Source of the DNA: Dimorphilus gyrociliatus
Lineage: Eukaryota; Annelida; Polychaeta; Dinophilidae
Length of the DNA: 64,000 bases
Assembly: GCA_904063045.1 (NCBI GenBank)
Contig: CAJFCJ010000003.1
Coordinates: 1,240,001 to 1,304,000, forward strand
Reading direction: 5' to 3'
The notes beneath the pieces were generated by a model that was not told where the DNA came from, ran no database searches, and saw nothing but the letters and a program-made list of their open reading frames with translations. The position numbers and the translations under genes are program-made. Positions 20,906 to 34,600 of this stretch are shown here, in pieces; within the stretch, counting starts at the first letter, position 1; the number at the start of each line of letters is the position of its first letter.

Positions 20906-23900
20906 TTAAACGCATCCGTATTCGTACCAGATACCAGGTTTTTTCTTTGCATCCGGTTTTGGCGGTGTCGAACCAGCACTAGTTGGAGTTGAAGGTAATT
21001 TCCGGCCTGAATCGGGTCTTGAAAATGCGGATTTTGGATTTCCAATAATGGGTCGTACTCTTCTGGGAGGTGGAGCCGGAGGCTCAGGGCGATTGTTGGC
21101 AGCCTCATGGTACGATTTTACAAGATTTCTCACACTACCCGGTGCATAAGAATCCGTTCGCATTTCCCTCTCTTTTGGTCGATTTTGATATCCATTTTGG
21201 TCAGATTCATATGGTACAGCCGACTTTGGTCTAAAATAATGTCTTGGAAGAGTTTGCGTAGTTTGAGGCTGTTGATCAGGCATACCCATTACGCTATGAG
21301 GACGGGCTTGAGGAGATTGACTAATTGGAATGTTCATTTCAGACTTGGCGCGAGTCTGATGCCGCAGAGCTTTCTGCTCATCATCATCCATAATGGTTGC
21401 AGATCTCGGGCCTTGATTAGCAAGATCAGTTTCTTTAATATCTGCTTCAGTGTCGGGCGCAGTTAGATCGACTTTCTTTTCTAGTAAGAATTTTCTCTAA
21501 AGAAAAATTATTCATAATTGTATTACTAATTGATTTAATAAGGAAAAGAAGAATTATACAACTTATCTTACCCTAGATTTAGGAGATTTATTACTTTCAT
21601 TCAAAAATTGACTAAGAGTTATTTGTTCCTCTGGGCCATCTTCAGAAATGCTTGTCTGATCGGAAGCTTTAGATAATAATTTACGTTATTATTAGTTTTT
21701 CATTCACCAAAAAGAATTACATTGAAGAATACTTACAATTTATCATCAAACTTAGATCTCTGACGTGTTTTCGTTTGGCTATAAATAATTATAATATTTA
21801 AATAACAAATGTGATAAGTTAATAATTTTGTATACAAACAATTAGAAGTGTTCCAGCTACTATCCATATCATCACCAAATAGATTTTCGCTTGATTTTGC
21901 ACCTAGATTAACGGAATTTTTTGATTAATAATCGAGAAAACTTTTCAAGTTTTTTAGGAAAAGAATGAAAGGGAAAAATAACATTAGACTTTTGAATATT
22001 TAACACTTAAAATAACATATAAAAAGTCATATGAACTAACCTATTTGTTAGTAAGATATAAGTTATCTATTAATATATTTCCTTAGAAAATAGATTCTAT
22101 TTAACGAGTAAAAGAAGAATACAACGTAAAGACGACAAGAAAATGATGGAGTGATACGAGGAAAGAGAGAAAGAGTAAAAATAGAATAAAAAAGATAAGG
22201 GGTAGCATTTTTAGAACCGGGTCAATGACACTCACTACGCATAATGTTTGAAGTATGCCCATTACCAACAAGATTAATTGCGGTTGTCGATCGTGCGAAA
22301 TTCTTCGATTTTGACATCGATGACGGAGTAGATTTTTTGCCACCTGAACCCAACCAATTAGTAAAAGAAAAAAAAACAAAAACAACCAAAAAATCAAAAG
22401 AAAATAATAGCAAAGTGTTTCATTTCTTTTGATTTAATGGTAAAATTATCTAGTTTTTGCTATAAAAAGGTAATCAAATAATCTAAAAAATATATTTCCT
22501 CGAATAACAATAATATGTCATCTATATATATATACAGTATATATATAGAAACATTAAAGATACTATTTATAAATGATTATATACATTCAATTCGTGGAAA
22601 TATAAAACTACTAGAATTTTATGGTTATTTCAAAATGGTTAGCAATTAAAAAAGTGAATTTTTAAGTAGGAATCGTTATTGATGATTTAACGGCGGATAA
22701 ATTTTAAAATATACCTCTTCTTACTCCACTTTCATCGAAACTTCCACTACCGAAACTGCCACTTCCAAAACTAGAGTTTTCTTCTCCTTCTTTAATTTCG
22801 CTTGCTTTACCCCATTCTTTACTTTTAGTTCTTGTCATCATACCTTTCGCTCTTCGTACTAGGTTGGCGGCAAAACTAGTTTTCCTTTTAGGTGATGGTT
22901 CATATCTTTTATATTGATCCATTATCTTTTCTTCTAGTTTCTCTTTTTGTCTTCTTAAATCGTTCATTTTTTCTAGATAATGTCTTTGTTCGTCGTGCAT
23001 ATGCTGTTTACTTTCTAATACAGTAGTCAGTAAATCTTGATTTTGATTAAGAATTGTTTGTAATTGTAGCATTAAACCTCTGTTTTCTTCCTCTAATTTA
23101 CAAACAATTTGCTCTAAAGAGTCTACCTTATTGCCTAACTTGCATATTTCCAAGTCGGCTTCCCGAACTTGGTCAACAGCTTCCCTTATAGCATCTTCTT
23201 GTTCAGCTTTACTCTTTTGCAGCCTTTCTATTTCTTTCTGCAGGATATCATTTCGGTGTTTCCATTCGTCTTCACCGGCTCTTTTCGCATTGCTAAATTC
23301 TTTTGCAAATCTGTCATTTTCGGCATTTAACTGATCATTTAACTTTTGTAGTTTATCACAGTCTTCTTGTAATTTCTCGTATTGTCTAAGAGCATTTTCC
23401 AGTTCGCCACTAATGGACGCTTTCGTCTTTTGGGCAACGTTTAATTGTTGTTGGCAACTTGTTAGATGAGATTGAAAAGTTCGATTATCAACTTGTAATT
23501 GAGCATTCTGACGTTGTAAGGATTCCAATCTACCCTGACAGGATCGAACTTCAATTTGCGATTCATTGCGAATCTTTTCTAAATTGTCATTTTTCTCCTG
23601 TAATTTATTCGTATGAATTTGCATTGAACGATTTTCTGTTTCCAGTGTAGCATTAGCTCTTTCCAATTGGATCAGATGATCTTTCAATTCAATAATTTCA
23701 TTACCTAATCGGCTTTTGACATGATTTTTTGAGTCGTTAGACAGAGATTTTGAGAAAAGTTTATCCTCTTCAGCCCTCTGCAGGAGAACATTATGGTCCC
23801 TCTGAACAGATCTAAGAGTTTCTTGGATTTGGATATTACGATTTTTTGATTCGGCTAATCTTGTGTCGAGTTCTCGAATTTTTTCATCTTTTAATTCCAG

Positions 23901-26900
23901 GCTTCTTTTGAACGCGTCTTGCATTAAGTGTTCAAGAGATTTGAACTTTTCCTCGTCAGAGGCTGCCTTTTGCGTATATTCCCCAATGGCTTTATATTTA
24001 TTTAACTCCCTTTTCATATTCTCTAGATCGTTTCGCAATTGTTGCGATCCAATTTTTTCATTGACTAGATCCTGTCGGAGAACAGTTATCTCCCTACTCT
24101 GAACTCCACACTTTTGAGCTAATTCACCATTATCTGACTCTAACTCTTGAATTTTGACGTTTGTTTCCAAATATCTATCAGCAATTCTCTTTACTTGTTT
24201 TAATTCTCTCTCAACAACAACCGACTTGGAGCGTTCCTCCTCAAAGTTCTTTTGACTCTGCTCAACAATTAGCCGTAATTTCCGGAGTTCATTTTCCAAA
24301 TCCGCCTTGCAATTAAGTAGATCGGCATTTTCCGTTTCAAATTTTTCTATCTCCTTCTCAATCTCTTCATATCTGTTAGCCTTCCTTTTCAAATCTTCAA
24401 AGCTCCTCTCTATATCTGACCTTTCGCTGAGAACCTCTTCCAAGCGACTCGTAGCTATTTCAACAGACTTTCTCAATTTGCGAGTTTCAGCGGTCAATTT
24501 CATATTTTCAACTTGTAACTTTTCATTCTTACTCCTATCTTCCTTAGAGAGATTGTTCAAATTTTTTAATTTATTTATCTCCCTCAATAGATCCTCTTTC
24601 TCATGTTCAAAATCAACAGCTTTCATAGAAGTATTCTTTACACTTTCCAAACATCTATTTAACCTTTGATTTTCTGTTGATAAGGCAATGTTTTGCTTTT
24701 CCGCCTCCTCTCCTTTCTCTACCCGAATACGAAGATTCGAGGCGATTTTATTTAATTTCCGATTTTCAGCCTCTAAATCAGCTGTTTCAACCTCTAACTT
24801 TTCATATTTATGTTCAATGAAAGAATATTTAGCCACCTTTTTATGCAAATCATTACACTCTTTCTCATATCTTTCATTTTCCTCTTCTAATTCTTGAATT
24901 TTGTTATCGTTTGATTCTCTTTTCTTTTTTTCAAATTCAAGATCTCTCAATCTTGTAGTAATCTCTTTAACAGTATCTTGTAACCTAACATTTTCTTTTT
25001 CCATCTCGCCAACCTTAATGTCGTTCGTCTTTTCGCAACGTTTCCTTAACGATGATAAATTCAAATTTAACTGTTCATTCTCAACTCTAAACTCTCTTAA
25101 TTGCCTTTCCATGTTTTCTCTAACAGTATCCAAAGTCTTTTCTAAGCCAACCTTTTGCGATGTTAGCTTTTCTTTTTCCTCTTCTAAAAGTATCATTTGT
25201 TCATTTTCTTTCAATTGAACCTCTTGCATGCTTTCGACCTTTCGGCTAAGACGTGCATTCTCCTTTTCAACTTCCATTAAGCGTTGTGCAGATTCCAAGG
25301 CAGCATTCTCTTTCATTTCGGCTAATTGTTTCGTTAAACGATTATTCTCCATCTCAAGGCGAAGTATCTTTGCATTTGACGAATCTTTAAGTTGTTCACC
25401 AAGAGATTTTGAAAGGTCTAAACAAAAATGAGAGATTTCAATGCAAAAGATAAAATAGATAAGCATAGATTTTAAGAATTAATTAAACTTAAATAATTAA
25501 TTTACAAAAAAGAATTAAACTGAAATCAACAAGAAAATAAAAAGATATTATTATTAATATAATATTTTTTTCAATAGTAATAATAAAAATAACATAAATG
25601 CCTATTTGAAAAAAAAATACCATGCTTTAATCGAGGTAATTTAGACTTCATTGTCCAGTTAAAAATGAGAATTATACTACATCACTCAGCGTTTAGCGTT
25701 CAAGTGACATGGATTACATTAATTAGTTCTACTCAAAGTAGAAGGAATAAAAAAGCTTGTCGCGGTACCTAAACTCTTTTTAGTTTTGTTTTGTTGTTGA
25801 TAGTGCTTGTTTTTTTTTCAATTAACATACTCAAAGTTAGAATTTTATAACTATTTTAACATATATATATACTGTATATAAACAATTGTACATATATATA
25901 TATATATTTCAAGTAATAAAAGAGACGCTTACTATTGCTAGCATTAAACTTTGCTCTAGCCAACTCCTCTTCTAAATTTGCACTTTCTGTGAAAGACGTC
26001 TTCTTTTCAAATTCTAATCTTGCATTTATTTCAATTAATTCCTCCATTTTTTCACGACATTCGTCCCTTTCCTAACATTTTACAAGAACTTTTTTACGAA
26101 TGCTAACATTATTAATGTAATAAAGAAGATGAAACAGTTTTTTGGTGACGCTTCGATGAATCGATTATCTTTTGAGGATACGATGTACCTTTAAAAGCTT
26201 ATTATAGTAATAAGATTCGTTTTGTAGCTGACAAAAAGAGCTCTTTTTATATAAACACAAAAAATGAACAATTTAGGTTAGCTGATCAGACAAAAATCGA
26301 GGTATTTTATACTTTCATTAATTCTATTGGACGGTCCCTAGAGCATCTTATTCTTAAATAAAACGAGTAAATCTTTCCAACAACTTCGCATGCGGCATCT
26401 TTCATGTCTTTGTTACCAAATATAAATATTAACGGATTACACGATAAACCACTGACAAGTAGGAGAACACCGATAAAGTACAGATGATGACGATAATAGG
26501 GAAAATAGATAGTATTTGGTATAAGTGTAAGACTTAATGCAGAGAAATTTAGACATAAAGCTACGAAACAGAACAATGCAGACCTAGATACAGTTCGAAT
26601 TAGACCTGAATCATTTAAGGCTTCCGTTTGAATTTTTTTAGCATGTTTTGCAGCTAATCTAATAATATAGATATGTATACTAATACTTACACTTGTAAAA
26701 ATGATCATTACAAAGTAAAAGAAAAGGTAAAAGAATCTATCTATGGAAATGATATTGTTACATAAAGATTTCGTCATAGAAACTCCAAAAATATACTTAT
26801 GGTAGAGAGGATAAAGTGCGAAAATCAAGCCGAATATAATACCACTAATTATCATAAGAATAACTCTTGGTTTCGATAATAAACGATCATATTTAAAAGG

Positions 26901-29900
26901 AAAACGTACAGTAATAAAACGTTCAACGTATACGCACAAAATCAGATAATTTGATAAAATCATAAAGAAAAATAATGACAGTGTATATAGCATACAAGTT
27001 ATAGTATTTACATGCATCGTACTTTTTGTTTCAAGTCTTAGAAACGTACAGGAAAACAAAATATCAGAAAAATTCAATGCAATTAATATAAAATTCTTAC
27101 TTGTTCTTAAACTATTATAAATTACAAACAATGATAAGGAAAATATATTAATAAACATCCCTAAGAAAGCTAATATATTATAAAAAGTCAAATATATTGA
27201 AATCACTGATAAATACGTTTTACGATATATTTCGTCTGGAATAGTCGTATTATATCTATTATATTCCATTTTACAGCATCGCTCAGACAAAACACTATGA
27301 GCTAATGAGCAAGATTCCTTAATGATATTTACAGAAGGCTTGGATGATAAAATAAATGCACAACTGTTTGTTATATCTCAGTAGATAAAATAAAAAAGGT
27401 TTATATAGTTTTTATCATAATCAACATTAGTACAGATAAAAATATCTTGGGTTATAAATAATATCGTTTGAATATCTCTATAATCGTGGAAATCTAATCG
27501 GGCTTTTAATATATAAACGTTAAATATTAATAAATGTTATTATTAAAGAGAATGTGATACTATTATTATTATTTTTTTTACCAAGATTCGGCTTAACTAA
27601 ATACAGGAAAAAATAATTATTAGCTAACTTGAAGAGCTTTCGCAGCTGGGAAGTAAGATAAGACTATGCCTGTTTATCGCTAACTTATTTGTATTTTTCT
27701 TGTTTTTAGAGCAATATTATGGTAGGGGAACAAAACAATCATTTACTTAAAAAATTGGGATATTGAATAAGCGTCACCAAATACGTGTTTCTTCTTATAT
27801 CATTTATATATATATATATATATATAAATATCAAATAGCTCTCACCTTACAGATCATATCAAATTTTTCTTTGTACTTGATCAAATCATTTTCTAATTCC
27901 ATTACTCTTTCAACTCTCTTTGAACTACCGTCCAATTTTTCCTCCAACATCGTTCGGGTTTCGTCTAAAATTCTATTATCTTCTCTTAATTCCTAATAGG
28001 TTATTAGCATAAGGCGATTAAGGTTTTAGTTGTTTTTTTCCCCCTGTAATTAATTAATAACACCTACTTCTACTCTTGTCTTAAAATATTCAAATTCGTT
28101 AAGTTTGTTTCTTAATTTCTCATTTTCCGCTTCGTACTTTTCAAATCTTTGAGCTTTTTCCTTCCAAACATCCAATTCGTCTCGATAAGTTCTTGCTGAC
28201 CTTGCATCTTGAATTAGTATTCTATTCTAAAGAGATTTAAAACAAGAGTTTTTATTATTGATTATTTAATGTTTCAATTAATTAGCTAATATTTACTTCT
28301 TGCTTGATTTTATTTAAGTCCTTTTGTAGTATATCTAATTCTTCAACATATTCGTGTATTTGCTCCGTTCTTTCTTCCCTTTGAACATAAAAAGGTCATG
28401 ATTTATAATACGAAATCCGCAAGTTTTTATTTAAGCTTACAATTCTTGTCTAACTTTTCTTAACTTGGCCTTATTTTCGGCAAGTTCTAAAGCTTGGCTA
28501 TTTTGCCTTTCAGGACTGGGAGCGGCTTTGGGTTGTCTCTGAATTTCAACTTGTGCTTGGCACAATTCGTCAACAGTTGTCGTCAAATTCTTCATTTCGT
28601 CCACGTAAAAATCTCTTTCTTGAACTAAAGACCGAAGATGATCTCTCATCGTCCTAGATAATTCTGATCCCTCATCGTCTGGAAGATCTACTGAGAAAAC
28701 GTTTTTTCGGTCTTCGGTTATCTGTTTATCAAGTGATTATATGAGCTCAGAATTCATCTTGGTCGGCAAAACATAAATTATTATAGAAATAAACATTAAG
28801 TCTAAATTACAAACTAAATAATATAAGCAAACTATAAATTTGGAGAGTAAATTGTACATCTGTTTTTCAAACACTTTGTTACAGCATTACTCAGCCTATA
28901 ATTGCCTATTAGTTTCAAAAATAAGATTTGTGGGAAAAAGAGAGAGAAAGAGAGGAGGGGAAAATGAGAAGTGAATCTATATAATCTGCAACCTTGCAGT
29001 CTTAACCTGTACAAGTGAGAATTTGTGGGAAAAAAATAGAGAGAAAATGCGAGATAAATGAATAAAACCTGCAACTTTACAGTCATATCTTACGCAAGTA
29101 AGAGATAAGGGAAAAGTAAACAAAAAAGAGAAAAAAGTTTAACCTTTAACAACTTATCGCCTAGAAAGTTTTCCCTCTTGAACTTTCACTTAGAAAGCGT
29201 TAAAATATTCTTTTTAATGATCTAATTAACAAAAGAAATAGTCAATACAAGAAATTTGCCAAGTTTTCCCTTTAATGCTACAACCTTTGTTAATCTTATG
29301 TCACAATTGAAGTTTTCCGATAATTTGCTTTTAATTTGTCACAATTATTATTTGTATTGTTACGTATGTCTATTAGGATAATGGAAATTAATTATTTATA
29401 TTACTATATTATCATTAAGATGTAGGGAAAAGAAAAATGATTACTTTTTTGTGTCAGTATGTAAAAAACACTAAAAAAATATGCCAATTAACAAAGAAAA
29501 CGTCTAAAGTAAATAACGAGGACATTCGAAAATCAGTATTATATAATATTATATAATTATTACAGCTGTAGCGATCATTCAATCGTTGATAAAATGCATT
29601 GTACCTCTTCTCTCTTATGTAATATACGCCATTTATATGCGTTTCATGTAATTCATTATCTAGCGAAAAATCACATTCGAATACTAAAAGACGGATTATT
29701 TTTGAATGAAAGCAATTCAAAGGTATTTTATCATGATTTGACTGTCACCCCCTACCCGTCTTCTTTTGATGCAATTTCAAAGCTATCTAATAAATTTATG
29801 ACGTAATCTTCTATTCATCTCGCAAGGAAAGAATTTATAGAATATTAATAGATAAACATTAAAAATAGATAGAAATTGCTAATCAAAACTTTCGATAGAA

Positions 29901-30081
29901 AATAACCCATAGTTTTATACGTAACTGCAACTTTCGATATTAATGATGCGACTAATCATTAGTTAAAGTCATTAACTCAAGTAACAGGAAATGAGGTAGA
30001 ATTGCGGATAACATAGAAGTTATGTAATGAGTTTGTTTAACAATTTGAGTGTTTTTACCTTTCCTAGGGGAATCGATAACC

Positions 30082-30118
<37 letters not shown>

Positions 30119-31644
30119 ATTCATTTGTTCATTTTCAGCTATAATAGGAAATTCATTAGCAATTTTGAATTTTTACTTCAAAGGAGCCTTAATTAATATT
30201 CAAATATATTTATACCGGCATTTTATGTTTCTAATGCATTTAGAACTCTAACGTGCTATTTTCTTTGTTATATTTACATTTAACTCTGATTATGCACTAA
30301 ACAATAACCTTCTTTTGTGCCTCTGCCTTCTTATATTCGCATAACTCTTTCATTCTACCAAACTATTACCTAACAATGATTTATATCGAAAGATTTGTCA
30401 CTATGAAATATTCACAACGATTTCAAAAACTCTTAAATAATTCTACTATAAATTTACCATAGGTATTGAGAACTATGCTCTTTATTCTGGCAATGATTAC
30501 CTAACCACTACTCACTATGAAAGTGTTTCCCAAAGCTAAGTTTCAAAGATTTATTCAGTGGCAACTTTTACAGCGATCGCCCTACTCTAATATTTCTTAC
30601 TGTTGTCTTGTTAAATTTGACATTACACATATCCATAATATTAATAGCTATTAAACACAAGGGAAGAATAGCTAATCTGCAAGTAAATAATACAAGAGAG
30701 GATAAATTGGTATCTAGGTCAACTATAGGTTGTCTACTGGCCCTTATACTAAAATGCAATCTCTTGCAGTAGCTTTGCATTAGAGTCTATAGGAGAATAC
30801 TCAAATATCGAGAATCTTTACTCAAATATAATAATTCATTTTAACGCTGTAAGCAATCCTATAGTGTTTATAATACTTAGAGAAGATTTTAAAAAGTCTT
30901 TAAAAATGAATCTTTTAAAGTATCCTTAAAAGTTAAAAGTTAATAAACTATACATAACAGTTGTTTACTATTTCTTTGAATAAATATAAAAGTATTCTCG
31001 CTTTCCTATTATTTATTATATTTAAAAGGTTAAAGGTAATTGAAAAGAAATTTAAGCTTATATTTTATCAGTTGTTAACTCTAATAGTAAAATGTTATTA
31101 GAAAACAATACTACAATCATTTTCATAGACATTATTAAAATCATCATTTCTATAGCTATTGTCATAGAAATAAGTGATAATAATATAAAATTCGTATGTA
31201 ATTAAGAGTTTTAAGTCAGTAATAGTAAACGTATGCAAGTAAGTTAGTATCAGTTAAAGCGTCATGCTGAAAATGCTTCAGTTTAAAATAATTAATAAAA
31301 TTCTTTTTATTAAAGGGATACGATCTCATCAAGCGTTTAAAGTGATCAAATACTTTTATTTTATTATATCAATACAAGGTTAATACAAATCTCTCTTTCT
31401 CTCTCTCAGATTTTACAACATTTTGTTTTTTAAAGTATAGCTTCTATAAAACGTATAAAGATATTGTAGACTATATTTAATAAGTATAAATTATGATTAT
31501 GAAAAGCTTAGAAATTGATAATAAATCGAAAAAATATTATTGTACAGGTGATAATTATAAAAATATATTATAATTTAGTTTATATAATACATTCTACACG
31601 GGGCGTAAGAAAAAAATGCGTTAAGAAGCTTATCGTAACTGCCT

Positions 31645-31680
<36 letters not shown>

Positions 31681-34600
31681 GCAGTCACCAACGCCCCCCT
31701 CTTCATTCTTGTCTTTTTTTATAATAAAAAATGGTTACTTTTCTCAACAATATATAGAGTTTGCTTAGTGAACAATAAAAGAAGGAAAGGTGGAATATTT
31801 CAATCTAATAAGTTCGTTCTACCTTTCTTCTTAATCTATAGACTGTTAGAAGTAAATCTTATATCTATGTCGTGCAAATTACAATATATGTATATACTGT
31901 ATATAATATATTTTTAACTGGTATAATATTGATTATAGTCATATCTCAGTATTTTGCTTCTCTTAATTGGTTTCCCTAAGTTTCTATTTGTTCAATCTCG
32001 TCTTTGTTTTTTTTACACTCTTTATGTTATCTATCTCTTGTCGATTTTTTTGAAAGTAAATTTTTTTTCTTCTAAATATTTTAACTAAATATCAAAATAT
32101 TGATTCGTCTCACTGACAAGCAGATAAATATCATCGTTTTTCAAATTCCTTAGTACTATTTGCTGACGTGATTGATGGCGAATACTTATGGTTTTAATAA
32201 ATATTTACTGATTAAATATAGTTAAAACATTTTGTTTTTTTTTTTATAAAAAAAAATACCATCACGTCACTATATCTTAAAGATGACACGAACTAAATTC
32301 TAGATAAAACGTTCAAGTTAATATTTAAATGCTTACCTCTTTTATAACATCTACAATTGCAAATTGAACTTCTAATTCTAATCTTTTTTCGATCGTCTCG
32401 ATAAATTCTTCTTTTCTTTCGCATTGTACTGCACAGCCTAAAATTAGTAGCAGTACCTTATAAACTTCAAAGTGAGCTGCCTCTGTTGAAAGACGAATTA
32501 ATTACTTTCATTCTATCAACAAGAAGTAAAAATTATTAGTTTACAACTATTTATCAATTCACGATTTACTTTTTAACATGAAAAAAAACTCTCAAAATAC
32601 AACACAAGATAATAATAATAAAAAAAATAGATAAAGCGAAAATCGTACAAGAAGAAAGTTTCGTCTTCTAATTTATAATATTAAAAATATGTATCAGTTT
32701 ATTTATTATTTCTCTTAAAAAATTCAAATGATAAGGAAGGCAGTAATTAGTTTATAACCTTGCAGCTAATTTTATCATGGAAAACATTGCTTATCAATCA
32801 ATAAAAATTAGATACTTAAGAATATATTTTTATTTTTTAAATTGAGCCTGAATTATCTGGAAGACTAATAAAAAATACACAAAAATATGGATTTATTAGC
32901 TCAATATGCTATATAAATAGCAATAGACGATACTCTACTTGATAGCTTAAGGACAAAAAATATTCAAAAAGCTAAAAGAAAAAGACAATAACAAAACAAA
33001 ATGCAAGAAATAAAATGACATTCAAAACAACGTAAGAGACCCTACTAATTAACCCTACAACAACGAACACTACTATTAGCATTCACTTATCGAGGGTAAT
33101 TAAGGTCGGAAGAAAATTTAGAATCTATTGTTATTAATAAACGAAGTAAATAAAAAGTGCTACCAGCATGAAATATAACAAAAAAAGAATTACGGATGGA
33201 ATTTAATCGTGCCGAAAGCTCATTTAAATAAATTTCTGAATAGTTAAAAATCTAGACAAATTGCCAACATTTTTTTATTTAGTTCCATTTTTACGGGATA
33301 AAAATTTTTCATATCGATTCACGCTGTTTTCTCTACGTGAATCAATATATTTAGATATATTTTCGATAAAGGAATAGACATTTTAGGGCGATAAACTATT
33401 AAGAAAACAAAGTATGAACAGCAACTCTTTCGGCTTTTTTTATTAATTGTATAGCAAAAAGTAAAATGACTTGTTGTCAGACTCTTCTCAAACAGAATAT
33501 ATAATCCACTTTGATGAGAACTTGAACAAAGAGAGTTTTAAACAATTCAAGAGTTGTTCTGCACTAGTTAACAAAATCACAAATTGATCGAAAAATTGGA
33601 CAAATAAAGTAGGTTACCGACAGAAAAAAGCGGAACGAATCAAGTAGTAAAGAAAATGTGTATTAATTAGGGTAAGTGAAGAAAAATATACATACCCGTT
33701 TCTGGTTCTTTACTAATGCAAATGATGTTCGGATGAGGCATGACGATAAGCTGTTGAAGAACATCCTGAAAAGTTTAATTACAGATAAATAGAGATTTCC
33801 TTTATTGATATACTATGCTGTAGCAACAGATGGTTTCCCAATAGAATAAAGAAAAAATGTTTGTTCAATTCGACCCGTTAAAATAAACAAACCCGTACCT
33901 TTGCAAACATTTCACTCACTCGCTAAAAAAAAAATCTCTCGCTCATCCTAAGGCCTATAACTACAGAAAAACTAGACATAATAACTTTTTTATTTAGATA
34001 TTTAGATATATACGTATTCAGTGTAAATATTTTTGAAAGGACATATTTCTCACTATTCTATTAAGGTAATATAGTGTAAAATACTATAATTAATCGTCTA
34101 ATAAGATCATTGTAAACATGTAATAAATGCTACACAAGTAAATAAATCTTTAATCTCTCGTACAGTAAAATTTTCAATGAGATATCCATCAAGTAAATAT
34201 CAATTAGTTCATATTTAATAAATACAAAGAACATAATCTAGGCCTCTGACCAGGGTTAATATTATAATTTCAACAACTTGTCGAAAATATACCCTTTTCT
34301 TTCATATTCATTAAGTGGATAAAGGGCACTATACTACTGAAATGATAAAGAAAGAAATTTTTCACTAACCAAACACCAGACACATATCCTAACGATTATT
34401 GAACAATTAATAAAGAAAGAGAGAAAGAATTACATTAAATAAAAGCAAACAATAGAAAAACGGAACAGGAAATCGATGTCATCGAATAGTTAGAAGACAT
34501 AGATTGTAATGTAATACTTTACAAATATAACTTGAGAAAAAGTTGATAAACCACTATAGTGACATAGAGCAAATGTGTTTCGAATACTCTTTTTGACCTG

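Larger units (their letters stand above)
30930..32336. other. CCDC88 intron 5, 5' part
   Basis: AT-rich, with an (AG)n tract at 31,648-31,675 and a TA palindrome copy near 31,885-31,910. No coding exon recognised. Confidence 0.45.

Noticed and set aside
22719-25431. Several plus-strand open frames of 60-120 codons
   Set aside because: All lie antisense to the large coiled-coil exon of CCDC88. Their Ser/Phe-rich composition is what the reverse of Glu/Lys-rich coiled coil gives.
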